From contig NC_134400.1 of assembly GCF_050003625.1 (NCBI RefSeq), positions 226,588,085 to 226,652,084 on the forward strand: a stretch of 64,000 nucleotides of DNA. The letters are read 5' to 3'. Positions within the stretch are counted from its first letter, which is position 1. Each line of letters opens with the position of its first letter. This document shows positions 47,398-59,110 of the stretch, piece by piece. The DNA comes from Haematobia irritans. Lineage: Eukaryota; Arthropoda; Insecta; Diptera; Muscidae. Under the pieces are notes generated by a model. That model made no database searches and was not told the DNA's origin. It saw only the letters and a program-made list of their open reading frames with translations. A program made the translations under genes and the position numbers.

Positions 47398-48575
47398 TCG
47401 GAAACTTCTTAGCCTAGCACAAAAAGCGCAGTAAAAAAAGAAAAAAGTTAAGTGTTTTGGAAACTTCCATATCTGTTATGAACTCATGTTAAATTTTGTT
47501 TCGATCTGGCAACTCCTTCATATCGAAACAGGTGTTCAAAAAAGACACATTCGCAATTTTTTTACAATGGAAAAATTAGAAATGCGTGCTGTCATTAAAT
47601 GTTTACATAAAAAAGGTTTATCGGGACAAGAAATTCATAATGATATGTGTTAGGTGAAAGTGCTCCTTCATATGCAACAGTAAAAAATTGGGTTTCTGAA
47701 TTTAAACGTGGTCGTACAAGCATTGAAGATGAACCACGTAGCGGACGTCAACAACAACAGAAATTGTAGCAAAAGTGCATGATATGGTATTAAATGATCG
47801 ACGAATAAAAGTGCGTGAAATTGCTTATATCATGGGCATATCAAATGTTCGAGTCCATTTACTTTTGCATGAAGAACTACAGATGAAAAAGCTTTCTGCA
47901 AGATGGGTGCCACATTTGTTAATAGTCGATCAAAAACGCATAAGAATGAACATTTCTCAAGCTTGTTTGAATCGTTTTAAGCGAAATAAAATGGATTTAA
48001 AGCGTCGTTTCATAACTGTTTATGAGACATGGATCCACCACTGTACTCCAGAGACAAAAGAACAATCCAAACAATGGACTGAAGCTGGAGGAATTGCCCA
48101 AAGAAGGCAAAAACAATTCAATCGGCTGGTAAGGTTATGGCAGCAGTTTTTTGGGACTTCAAAGGTATTTTATTGATTGACTATCTGCAAAAGGGTAAAA
48201 CAATAAATTCAGAGTAAATGTACAAATTCGAGAAAAAAATCCTGGCTTACAACACAAAAAAAAAAAATTTTTCATCAAGACAACGCACCAGCGCACAAGA
48301 GTGTTTTAACAATGGCTAAAATCAATGAATTAAAGTACGAGTTGCTTGACCACCCACCTTATTCTCCTGATTTAGCTTACAAGCGTTTTACCTCAAATGA
48401 AGATGCAATTACAGTTGTAAACCACTATTTTGAAGACCTTGAGGAAAACTATTTTAATCAGGGTATAGAAATGCTAGAAAAGCGTTGGACTAAGTGTATT
48501 GAAATTTCAGGAGATTATATTGAAAAATAAAAATATTTTTGAAAATCTAAATATTCTCTTTCATTGATAGGCTCG
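47398..48575 (+). mobile_element. mariner element (Tc1/mariner superfamily), decayed
   Basis: 1178 bp between TA at 47396-47397 and 48576-48577. Left terminus CGAGGGCAATTCGGAAACTTC; right terminus ends GATAGGCTCG, of which only the outermost bases still match the left end. It contains a broken mariner transposase gene. The intact version of the target is at 44697-44850. Confidence 0.85.
47567..48530 (+). pseudogene. mariner transposase pseudogene
   Basis: ATG 47567 begins MEKLEMRAVIKCLHKKGLSG, the first helix-turn-helix of mariner transposases. A frameshift follows after ~27 codons (next readable piece VKNWVSEFKRGRTSIEDEPR), and another before VAKVHDMVLNDRRIKVREIA. The first catalytic motif, normally TVDETWIHH, reads TVYETWIHH: the Asp codon has become TAT. 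A stop interrupts at ~48216. The second catalytic Asp survives in FHQDNAPAH and the third region in HPPYSPDLA, so the spacing is the mariner D34D type. The stretch after SPDLA (SDY..LF region) is missing. The tail ends with TAA 48528-48530. It cannot make an active enzyme. Confidence 0.85.
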
Positions 48576-48619
48576 TATATATTAGTTAACAATTTCCTAT
48601 ATTTACACTTCGGACATCC

Positions 48620-48740
48620 CCCTCACACATATGTTAGAAGGAATGTGATCACCCCAAACATGTTTCAAGAGTAAAATGTTATTTTCGGACGGTGAACATG
48701 GAACAAGTTTGTCGCAACCATGTTATTTTCTCGAAGAACC
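48620..48740. repeat. F3 family fragment
   Basis: AATGTGATCACC, AACATGTTTCAAGAG, GAACATGGAACAAGTTTG and CAACCATGTTATTTTCTCG are F3 interior words. Confidence 0.5.
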
Positions 48741-48744
48741 GTAT

Positions 48745-49365
48745 ATTCAAACCGTATATTTCAAATGTATTAAAAATTAAAGGATCGACCTTGTATTTCG
48801 AATTAAAAAAGTCAATTTTGACAACTTAATCATTAATCTTCCAAAACGTTTGTTTTAAATTTGTAGACTACCGGATATACATTAGCATGGTACTATGTAT
48901 TGTATCTTCATTGGTCAAATGTATTACCTGTAGTTACAGTTGTTGCATTTTTATTTAAAGAAAACACTACTTTCAATATTCTATAGTTAAAAGGCTTTAT
49001 CAATTTCACATGCACACATGAGGACACATGACGTGTGTCAGCTTTGTAATGAAATCAGAATTGCATGCACGGGATGCAATTTTTAATTAAAATTTATGTT
49101 CGCTTGGATTCTATAAATTTAGCTAATATCTTTTGGCCTCATTTTAAATGCCTACCTACCAAAGTCACTATTAATAAAGCTTTAATTAAATTTATTTGGC
49201 TTACATGAACATTTGCACACATCCAACATCCAAAATATATGCCTTTGGCATTTTGCCAAACATTGAATTATTGCACGTTCTTATGACGGACCCAACAACT
49301 GGCAATTAATCTATCAGAACAATGGACTCATAAGTGATATACTAGAGGAAGGTACTAGAGGTATC
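48745..49365. other. Non-coding, nothing recognised
   Basis: AT-rich sequence without gene or repeat signals. Confidence 0.4.
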
Positions 49366-49368
49366 CTA

Positions 49369-50090
49369 CACCGAAAGAAGTGAACTGTTTTATAGGAAGA
49401 ATGAACTACCTCGCGTTGTTCAAACCAGGAAAATTTAATGCCCTGTTGTACTTTTTAACTGCAGTACACGAAATTACTTCCTATCATAGAAGAAAAAATT
49501 AACGAAAAGTAAAGAAGAAAATCATTGGCGCCAAATCATCACCATTTTAACCATACGAGTACAGTAGTTCATTCTTACTATTTGTACGGTCATTGAACAT
49601 TATACCCACGTTTAGTTCATCAAATTTTTAGACAAACTTAAAAAAGGTAAGATTTCATTAAGCTGTAGAAAATTTCGAAAAAAATAACCACTCAGTTGAA
49701 GTTCTACAAGTATACATTCAGGATTTTGATCAGAACGAAACCCCCAAATCTATCGAAAACTTTGGAAGCATCCACTTTTGTAAATGAAAAGAAATAGTTG
49801 ACTTTGGTAATTTGATTAACTACGCATATTTTAATAAAAATGCCTTTATAGTTCATTAAAATAGTTCATATTTTCCTAAAATTGGAGAAGTTTGCTTAAA
49901 ATGAGTTCATAGGTCCCCCAAGTGAGTAAATTTTACTAAAATTGTACCTGGCTTGAACTTCGTACATCGCTAAAGACATTTCAACAATTTTTAAATCGAA
50001 TTATTTTCCTTCAACATATGAAATTTTCTTAAGCAACAGAAAAAAATGATTATTTTTAATAAATTTTCTCCAATTTGACAAAAGTGCAAA
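49369..50090. mobile_element. F4 family element, left end and interior
   Basis: TA|CACCGAAAGAAGTGAACTG start, then AGGAAGAATGAACTACC, TAGTTCATTC, TTTAGTTCAT and GTAAAATTTACT words. The last ~190 bp match the F4 copy at 25575-26102 in reverse. A clean right end was not found. Confidence 0.5.
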
Positions 50091-50289
50091 GGATCCGTAA
50101 TTACTGTGTTTGTGACATTTTTAATATATTCACAAGGGGTTTGATGTTGAGCTTGTGTGAACATAACAAAATGGAAGTTTAATTGAAAAATATGTAGTTT
50201 CTGCTCTGCATTTTTCTCAAGTATCATATGATTTTATTATATGTTTTTTTTATTTTATTTGATTGGATTGGAAAGTAGAACCCTAGTTT

Positions 50290-50530
50290 TTTAACTGGGA
50301 GAAAACATTTTTGTCGCAGACCACAACATTATAGATGGTGATGGTCACCATCATTTAATTCGAACAAAATCTTTTCATAAAAATCATTATATCTTAGATG
50401 ACAAGCACGTTGTTTTTTATTAGTCCTGTATTCACTGGGCGTACACGGATGCATTGAACATCTTATATGATCGCCGCAAAACAGCCCCAATCATATATTT
50501 TTTTCTCTTGAAATACAACTAACATTACCA
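50290..50530. repeat. F3 family fragment
   Basis: GGAGAAAACATTTTTGTCGC, GATGGTGATGGTCACCATCA, AATCATTATATCTTAGATG and CACGGATGC words resemble diverged F3 sequence. No clear ends. Confidence 0.35.
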
Positions 50531-50534
50531 CCCT

Positions 50535-51860
50535 GTATCTTCTCCACGTGCTCGGATATGTTGTCACTGTTGGTTGTAACTACTGCCCAAAGGCCAATTT
50601 CATGAATTTTGAATTGGTACACAATCAAAGTATAGTATTAATATGATTTAATATTCCTTTTTTGTTTTCCAATTTGTAACATGTGCTAATAAAACTTAAT
50701 TAAAACTTAAAACAAACAATTTTCTGTCTTTATATGACATAGCTGTATCATCATGATTCACATGGTGTGATAACAATTCATAAAATGCTCCATTCCAGCA
50801 CTAGCGTCGATAGGAGAAAATGCAATGCTGAGGAGGTGGGAAACATATTTTTGCTGACTTGTTCACATGTAACTGCACTATTTAACGCATACGCATGTCT
50901 CTACGTGCACACTCATGTACGAACAAATCACGATTTTCACAACCACTTTGGGCTGGATTGGTTGGTAGGTGGTGAAAAATATTTAATTGAAATCTTCATC
51001 CAACGGCAGGCAACAACAAAACAATTATTGTTTCAGATATTCACTTGTGAATGGTTACTAACCGACTTCTATATTCAGGCAATCATCGTTTAGTCTCTTT
51101 CACTCACTCCAAAATACACACAGATACCGATATTTCAACTGAAGTTTTCAAAATTAAACAGGCAGTACTTATCACAACATAAAATGTGCACATATGTATT
51201 TGTATGATGAGCATTGCGTGTGTATGTGAGTGCATAAATTTACAATCACACACGTAGCAGTCGTGTTGAACTCATTTCATTTAAATAATGGATTAATAAG
51301 GAAATTGCCTCGTACAAATTAAGGTGGGTCGGAATAGAATAAGAAAGATAATGTCAGGATACACAAACTGAAACGGGATAGTGAAAAAATGTGTATTTCC
51401 GGTTAAACCGTTTACTGGGTAATATAAAACTCTTTTACGTAACTCTTAAATTACGAATGTGGGGAGAGTCATTTATAACTCGTTTTGCTGTCCGTTTTCA
51501 TGAGTAAACAAGAGAAAAATAACAACAAAATATTAGTGGACAAAATATGATCAGTTGAGGATAACGGTAGCAAATATTTCGCAGAATGTTTGCCAGCTTA
51601 TAATGCTCATTGGGTATTCAAACATCGTGGTAAGTTATTGAATTTTGAGAGGTATTCATAAAAAAACAACTTTATTTTAACTTATTTAACAAAAAAAAAC
51701 TTTAAATTTCCTTCAGATTTAACTCATCGCAAATATCCAAATTCGGATGATTCGTGTAGAAAAACGCCAGGAATCAAATTAAACACCTTGGTTTAATATT
51801 TTAATTATATTAATTTATATTCCTATATTTTTATTTATTTTTAATATTTTTAATTATTTT
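50535..51860. other. Non-coding, nothing recognised
   Basis: A 108-codon frame at 50767-51093 is unsupported by composition, splice sites or homology. Confidence 0.4.
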
Positions 51861-51862
51861 TT

Positions 51863-52886
51863 ATATAGCCCCCATATAAACCGATCCCCCGATTTGGCTT
51901 GCGGAGCCTCTAAGAGAAGCAAATTGCATCCGATCTGGCTAAAATTTGGTATATGGTGTTAGTATATGGTCTCTAATGACCATGCAAAAATTGGTCCACA
52001 CCGGTCCATAATTATATATAGCCCCCATATAAACCGATCACCAGATTTGACCTCCGGAGCCTCTTGGAAGACCAAAATTCATCTGATTCAATTGAAATTT
52101 GGTACGTGGTGTTATTATATGGCCTCAAACACCCATGCAAAAATTGGTCCAAATCGGTCAATAATTATATATAGGCCCCATATAAACCGATCCCCAGATT
52201 TGATCTCCGGTGCCTTTTGGAGAAGTAGTAGTATATGATATTTAACAACCATGCCAAAAGTGGTCCAGATCAGTCCATAATCATATATAGCCCCCATATA
52301 AACCGATCCCGAGATTTGGTTTTGGAGCCTCTTGGAGGAGCAAATTTCATCCGAGTCAGTTGAAATTTGGTACATTGTGTATATGGCCATTAACAACCAT
52401 GCCTAATTAGCTCCATATCGGTCTATAGTTATATATAGCCCTCAGATAAATCGATCCCCAATCACACAAAAATTGGTCCATATCAAATTCATAATTCTGT
52501 ATTGCCCCCATATAAGCGACCCCCATATTTCAATTCTGGCTCTCTACGCACCGTGCAAAAGTCCATATCAAATTCTTAATTCTATATTGCCCCCATATAA
52601 GCAACCCCCATATTTCAATTCTGGCTCTCTACGCACTGTGCAAAAGTCCATATCGATTCGTAATTATTTGTAAACTTACCTATACATAACTTTTTTGTCT
52701 AACATAATATATACCACGTATGGATTAACTCACAATTTAGAAAACGATGTTAAGAAGTTTTAAGATACCACAACCCAAGTAATTTGATTGTGGATGAGAG
52801 TCGTTCGTAGGAGTTTCTACGCAATCCATGGTGGAGGGTACATAAGATTCGGCCTAGCCGAACTTACGGCCGTATATACTTGTTTT
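51863..52886 (-). mobile_element. DINE-A, 3'-truncated copy
   Basis: The reverse complement begins AACAAGTATATACGGCCG at 52885. It carries GTACCCTCCACCATGG and about five of the ~153-bp repeats, then stops within a repeat at 51863 without the 3' hairpin. Confidence 0.8.
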
Positions 52887-52903
52887 ACTATTCCGAAAAA
52901 CTC

Positions 52904-53640
<737 letters not shown>

Positions 53641-54033
53641 CAGATTTGAGATATGAAATTAAGTACAAAACATGACAAGTTTTAAATGCATTTAGAATGG
53701 TGTTAAATGCTAGTAAAAACTGTTCACGTTTAAATAAATTTATGTGTATATTATTACATTATTTATGTATGTTTATACTCGACTCCACGTTCTTCTTTTA
53801 TTAGAGTTTTTGAATTCCTTCCAAAATTTCAAACTTTTATATCAAAAACAGTTTTTTGTTACAAACTTGTTATTTTTGCAATTAAAAAGTAATATTTTAT
53901 CAAAAAACTCACTCCATTTCGTTTATATCAAGCACTGTTTCTGGCTGTAAATCTTTAATAAACTACATTTCGAAGTTTCATTATAAAAATTTAATATAGT
54001 ATAAATATCAATGTGTAAATTAACAAAAAAAAC

Positions 54034-54105
54034 GGTCGGAGCAGGGATTGAACCCACGACCCTTTGCATGCACGCAGACATGCTAACCACTGCTCTACGT
54101 TGCCA
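54034..54105 (-). repeat. tRNA-like (SINE-head) sequence inside F1-B2
   Basis: Reverse strand: GGTTCAATCCCTGCTCCGAC with a CCTTTGCATGC anticodon-arm-like part, next to an A-run. It resembles the head of the SINE family but is a different lineage. The same block is at 58849-58920. Confidence 0.55.
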
Positions 54106-54214
54106 ACACATGTATGTTTCTGTTAAATAATGTTATGTTTGCATGGGCTCGTTGGCGCTGCAAACTATGCTATATAAATGTAACTTATAACGAGAATTGT
54201 CTACTGGTGACTAT

Positions 54215-54278
54215 AACAGCTACGTAGCCTAGTGGTAGTGTGTTGGCTTACAAACTGTACGGTCCTCGGTGAAAGGTA
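54215..54278 (+). repeat. tRNA-like block with deleted B box inside F1-B2
   Basis: CTACGTAGCCTAGTGGTAGTG and TTACAAACTGTACGGTCCTC match 59037-59110. The 19-base stretch TCGATTCTCCGTGCAGG-type, which holds the B box there, is absent here. Confidence 0.65.
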
Positions 54279-54824
54279 AAATTTAAAAAAAAAATATATA
54301 AAATTGAATAATTTCTTCAGCATTATTTGTATTACAGAAAAAGGTGCCAAGAACTAAAAAAAATCGTGGAAGTGAAAATTATGTTAGGGAATGAGCACAA
54401 TCTTCTATGGGGAAAATTCTTCCAAGCATATAATATTTTTGGGCTCAAACTGCTTCCAAACATATAATATGTTGACATTAAACAAACATATTAATGTTTC
54501 GGCAGTATTCAATAATTTATGTGCTTCCTGTAAAATATGTTTGGAACATATGTTAGAGAGGCGATTTTTTTGAGGGTGTACATACACACCTTCTTTGTAA
54601 TGCAAATTGACTGATTTGTACGGTAATTCTCGTTTTCAAAAAAGAAATTGAGTCACTTGACTGTTTCCATCTCTATTTCTTTCTCTATACTCTCTCTGTC
54701 GCTTTGAATAAAATATCACAACATATGTATGTTTAGTTGAAATTTGTAAATTTATATATGTTTGCATTCACACATATGATTTTTATAAAACATTCATGCC
54801 CCAAACATAGTATATTCTAACATA

Positions 54825-55757
54825 AAGGGTGATTTGTTAAGAGCTTGATAACTTTTTTTAAAAAAAAAACGCATAAAATTTGCAAAATCTCATCGGTTCT
54901 TTATTTGAAACGTTAGATTGGTCCATGACATTTACTTTTTGAAGATAATTTCATTTAAATGTTGACCGCGGCTGCGTCTTAGGTGGTCCATTCGGAAAGT
55001 CCAATTTTGGGCAACTTTTTCGAGCATTTCGGCCGGAATAGCCCGAATTTCTTCGGAAATGTTGTCTTCCAAAGCTGGAATAGTTGCTGGCTTATTTCTG
55101 TAGACTTTAGACTTGACGTAGCCCCACAAAAAATAGTCTAAAGGCGTCAAATCGCATGATCTTGGTGGCCAACTTACCGGTCCATTTCTTGAGATGAATT
55201 GTTCTCCGAAGTTTTCCCTCAAAATGGCCATAGAATCGCGAGCTGTGTGGCATGTAGCGCCATCTTGTTGAAACCACATGTCAACCAAGTTCAGTTCTTC
55301 CATTTTTGGCAACAAAAAGTTTGTTAGCATCGAACGATAGCGATCGCCATTCACCGTAACGTTGCGTCCAACAGCATCTTTGAAAAAATACGGTCCAATG
55401 ATTCCACCAGCGTACAAACCACACCAAACAGTGCATTTTTCGGGATGCATGGGCAGTTCTTGAACGGCTTCTGGTTGCTCTTCACTCCAAATGCGGCAAT
55501 TTTGCTTATTTACGTAGCCATTCAACCAGAAATGAGCCTCATCGCTGAACAAAATTTGTCGATAAAAAAGCGGATTTTCTGCCAACTTTTGTAGGGCCCA
55601 TTCACTGAAAATTCGACGTTGTGGCAGATCGTAAGTCTATTCATGATGAAATGTCAAAGCATACTGAGCATCTTTCTCTTTGACACCATGTCTGAAATCC
55701 CACGTGATCTGTCAAATACTAATGCATGAAAATCCTAACCTCAAAAGAATCACCCTT
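54825..55757 (-). mobile_element. Tc1/mariner-superfamily transposon, copy 2 (internally deleted)
   Basis: 933 bp between TA at 54823-54824 and 55758-55759. Both ends start AAGGGTGATT, after which they differ. Relative to copy 1 (1-719) it lacks the segment equivalent to 221-593, which removes most of the DNA-binding region. The insertion site is an F1 word: the empty form CTAACATATTAACATAGATG is seen (in reverse) at about 57740. Confidence 0.9.
54932..55627 (-). pseudogene. Tc1/mariner-type transposase, catalytic domain only
   Basis: The frame is open from a TAG just before 55627 down to TAA at 54932. It contains FSDEAHF, WFQQDGATCHTA and PPRSCDLTPLDYFLWG, the three acidic catalytic motifs. 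The second and third aspartates (taking SCD as the third) are 36 residues apart, a spacing unlike classic D34D mariner or D34E Tc1. The original ATG is out of frame with this domain because of the 373-bp deletion, and no DNA-binding region remains. It therefore could not mobilise itself, though the ends may still be recognised by a full-length relative such as copy 1. Confidence 0.85.
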
Positions 55758-55904
55758 TATTAATATAGATGTCCCAAACATTTAGTGTTAGTGTAGGAAC
55801 ATTACATGTTTGCACTTAAATATATTGTGTTTAAAAATTGTGCCCGAAACACATTTTGTTCATATCGGAACATATGAAAAACATATTTTTCTAACAGTGT
55901 ATAG

Positions 55905-56050
55905 AATTTTATATGCTTTTACAATATTTGGTGTTTCATCAAGAAAACAAATTAAAGCCAAATTAAAAATCACTCAATTGCAGACGTGAAAGAACCCTCT
56001 ACGGTGTGCAGATAAACTACAGCGCTGTGAATTCACTTGAGATGTCTATA
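55905..56050. other. Short unassigned spacer
   Basis: No feature seen. Confidence 0.3.
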
Positions 56051-56988
56051 CCTTCCTTGGTCTATGGTGGTACAGTGGCGTAAATAATCGAAGCAGTAAA
56101 TATTTATTACTATTTGAGCATTTCATACATTAAAAATTTAAAATTTCACCTCTTTTCTGTGATTATCTTTAAACAGCTGATGACAGTGTTGCATATTTAT
56201 GGAGATGTCCTGGATAAACGAGAACTTTGTTTTCTCTTTCACGGCTTAGGGTATCCAGTGATAAAAGAAAACAGCCCTAATAATTCAGACATCCTCGTCA
56301 TAATTGATATTCATCTGTGCGTGGGTGTAGGTGCACATTCTATTGATGTATTGGCCATAAATTGCAACTGGAAATAATTAAACCAGAGAATTGGCTATTC
56401 ATTGGAAAACATTCAACGATGAGATAATATATGCATGGATTATGCAGTGAAGTGGTTTGGTTGCGGAGAGCCGAGCATACTATCTCAACTAGTCGTTGAG
56501 GATGCTCTTAATTATGTTTCCTTCCTTGGTCTATGGTGGTACAGTGGCGTAAATAATCGAAGCAGTAAATATTTATTACTATTTGAGCATTTCATACATT
56601 AAAAATTTAAAATTTCACCTCTTTTCTGTGATTATCTTTAAACAGCTGATGACAGTGTTGCATATTTATGGAGATGTCCTGGATAAACGAGAACTTTGTT
56701 TTCTCTTTCACGGCTTAGGGTATCCAGTGATAAAAGAAAACAGCCCTAATAATTCAGACATCCTCGTCATAATTGATATTCATCTGTGCGTGGGTGTAGG
56801 TGCACATTCTATTGATGTATTGGCCATAAATTGCAACTGGAAATAATTAAACCAGAGAATTGGCTATTCATTGGAAAACATTCAACGATGAGATAATATA
56901 TGCATGGATTATGCAGTGAAGTGGTTTGGTTGCGGAGAGCCGAGCATACTATCTCAACTAGTCGTTGAGGATGCTCTTAATTATGTTT
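56051..56988 (+). repeat. Tandem duplication, 2 x 469 bp, apparently identical
   Basis: Units are 56051-56519 and 56520-56988. I found no difference between them on reading. Both begin CCTTCCTTGGTC, and the base before them differs (A versus T). After the second unit the sequence continues CCTTTAGAC, so the joint has a 4-bp CCTT overlap. Each unit contains an 87-codon frame (DVLDKRELCFLFHGLGYPVI in the middle) of unknown nature, and CGATGAGATAATATATGC near its end. Confidence 0.85.
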
Positions 56989-56989
56989 C

Positions 56990-57450
56990 CTTTAGACATA
57001 TAAACTCATTTACTTGACACAATTGTCCTGACCTCTCAGTTGGAAATACATCCGATTGTTGCCGGAGATGTTATTACAGATCAAGTATTTTTATTGACGG
57101 AAGCTAAAAATAATGAATGCATTTCAGAAATAAAAGCAATTCAAGGGAATAATTTATGGATAGGTGTTAATTATAAGATACCCAGCAAAAAATCTGGAAG
57201 TTGTTCCACAAAAATTCCCTTAAAGCGCATCCTGGAATCCCCATCAAGTTCTTTTCACTTCCGTTGCAGTCCTTTTGGGCAAGTCCACAAACATTTCTTT
57301 TAAAGCGCATCCCGGGATCTCCTATCGGTTTTTTTCACTTCCGAAGCAGTCCTTTTGGACAAGTCTTAGAAAGTACGGAAATAGGCCGTTTTAAGTGAAA
57401 ATTTTAGTTTTGGACAACAAAATTTCGCAAAAAAGAATAGAAAATCAATA
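56990..57450. other. Unassigned; possible fragment of a coding sequence
   Basis: A frame from about 57040 reads EIHPIVAGDVITDQVFLLTE and IKAIQGNNLWIGVNYKIPSK with natural composition, then enters a short GC-richer direct repeat (TTTTAAAGCGCATCC...CTTTTCACTTCCG, twice, 57218-57350). No family was recognised. Confidence 0.3.
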
Positions 57451-58848
57451 AAAACAAGTATATACGGCCGTAAGTTCGGCCAGGCCGAATCTTATGTACT
57501 CTCCACCATGGATTGCGTAGAAACTTCTACGAAAGACTGTCATCCACAATCGAATTACTGGGGTTGTGGTATCTTAAAACTTCTTAACATCGTTTTCTAA
57601 ATTGTGAGTTAGTCCATACGTGGTACACTGTTAGAAAAATATGTTTTTCATATGTTCCGATATAAACAAAATGTGTTTCGGGCACGATTTTAAACCACAA
57701 TATATTTAAGTGCGAACATGTAATTTTCCTAAACTAACACTAAATGTTTGGGACATCTATGTTAATATGTTAGAATATATTATGTTTGGGGCATGAATGT
57801 TTCATAAAAATCATATGTGTGAATACAAACATATATAAATTTACAAATTTCAACTAAACATACATATGTTGTGATATTTTATTCAAAGCGACAGAGAGAG
57901 TATAGAGAGAAATAGAGATGGAAACCGGGAGAGTTGACGAAAGATATCAATATAACACAGCAAAAGAGTCAAAAGAGAACAATTTCTGTGAAACCGCTTG
58001 TATGTTATTTCGGAAAACTGTTTTATGATAAGGCCAAAAATTTGATATGTTTAAGTCTAAATATTATTTAATTTGAATAAAGAGAATATACATTCTGAAC
58101 CAAGAGAATAGACATTTGAAAAACAAACAGCTTATGTTTTCGCCTTGAGAGCAGCATTTTATGTATGTGTGGACATGTGTTTTGTTTATCATTTTGGCAT
58201 TATTTTTTTCTTGGTTCGTTAAAAGAAATCAGGGGTCTTCATAAAAATAACGAATGGGCACTATACTCTTTTTAGAGTTGGGACGGTAAAATGAAATAAG
58301 GAGGAAATAGTGAAAAATTACACAGTAAAATGTAAAAAAACAAAGTTTAGTTTCTCTTTATTAAAACGTAGTCCACGAGGAGTTGACGGACACCATCAAA
58401 TATAAAAGCGGGCATTAAGTTCGACTTTTACAGCCAAAACAATTTAAAAAGTTTATTTTCTTTAAAATGAATTATTAAAGAAAAATAAAAGGAATTTTAG
58501 AGCGATGGTGTTAAATGCTAGTAAAAAACTGTTCACTCCTAAATAAATTTATGTTTATATTATAAAATTATGTATGTATGTTTATACTCGACTCCACGTT
58601 CTTCTTTTGTTAGTTTTTGAATTCCTTCCAAATTTTAAAGTTTTGTACAAAAACAGTTTTTTATTACAAGATTGTTATTTTTGCAATAAAAAATAATATT
58701 TTATCCAAAAATCATTCAATTTCGTTTATATCAAGCACTGTTACTGACTATAAATCTTTAATAACGCACATTTCGATGTTTCATTTAAAAAAATTAATAT
58801 AGTACAAATATAAATGTGTAAATTAAAAAAAAAAAAAAAAAAATGTTC

Positions 58849-58920
58849 GGTCGGAGCAGGGATTGAACCCACGACCCTTTGCATGCAAGGCAGACATACT
58901 AACCACTGCTCCACGTGGCA
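58849..58920 (-). repeat. tRNA-like (SINE-head) sequence inside F1-B1
   Basis: Reverse strand carries GGTTCAATCCC (B-box-like) and CCTTGCATGCAAAGG, an Ala(TGC)-like anticodon arm; on the plus strand an 18-A run precedes it. It is the equivalent of 54034-54105. Confidence 0.55.
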
Positions 58921-59036
58921 AACAAATGTATGTTTCTGTTAAATAATGTTATGTTTGCATGGGCTCGTGGGCGCTGCAAACTATGCTATATAAATGTAAC
59001 TTAAAACGATAATTATCTACTGGTGACTATAACAGC

Positions 59037-59110
59037 TACGTAGCCCAGTGGATAGTGTGTTGGCTTACAAACTGTATGGTCCTCGGTTCGATTCTCCGTG
59101 CAGGCGAAAG
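59037..59110 (+). repeat. tRNA-like block with A and B boxes inside F1-B1
   Basis: GTAGCCCAGTGGATAGTG (A-box region) and GGTTCGATTCTCCGTGC (B box) with GGCTTACAAACTGTATGGTC between. It is followed by GAAAGGTAAAATT, TTACAG and AAAGGTGCCAA as in the F1-A module. It is not a normal tRNA gene: the acceptor stem does not pair well. Confidence 0.6.

Larger units (their letters stand above)
47251..48606. mobile_element. F4 family element split by a mariner
   Basis: Left end TA|CACCCAGAGAAAAGTGACCC. F4 sequence runs to 47397, is interrupted by the mariner, and resumes at 48576 (TATATATTAGTTAACAATTTC). It is truncated near 48606. Confidence 0.7.
53692..54578 (+). mobile_element. F1 family, B-type, 3' part (copy B2)
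   Basis: It aligns colinearly with 58505-59406. The right end GCGATTTTTTTGAGGGTG is followed by TA (54579-54580). It includes two tRNA-like blocks and F1 AAACATAT words near 54420-54560. The 5' half is missing. Confidence 0.75.
54650..55899 (-). mobile_element. F1 family, B-type, inverted 5' part (copy B3) split by a transposon
   Basis: The reverse strand starts CACTGTTAGAAAAATATG (ending at 55899, TA at 55900-55901) and matches 57626-57920. It is interrupted by the element at 54825-55757. With copy B2 it forms a head-to-head pair of partial F1-B elements about 70 bp apart. Confidence 0.75.

Noticed and set aside
50767..51093. 108-codon plus-strand frame
   Set aside because: No domain or splice signal; likely chance.
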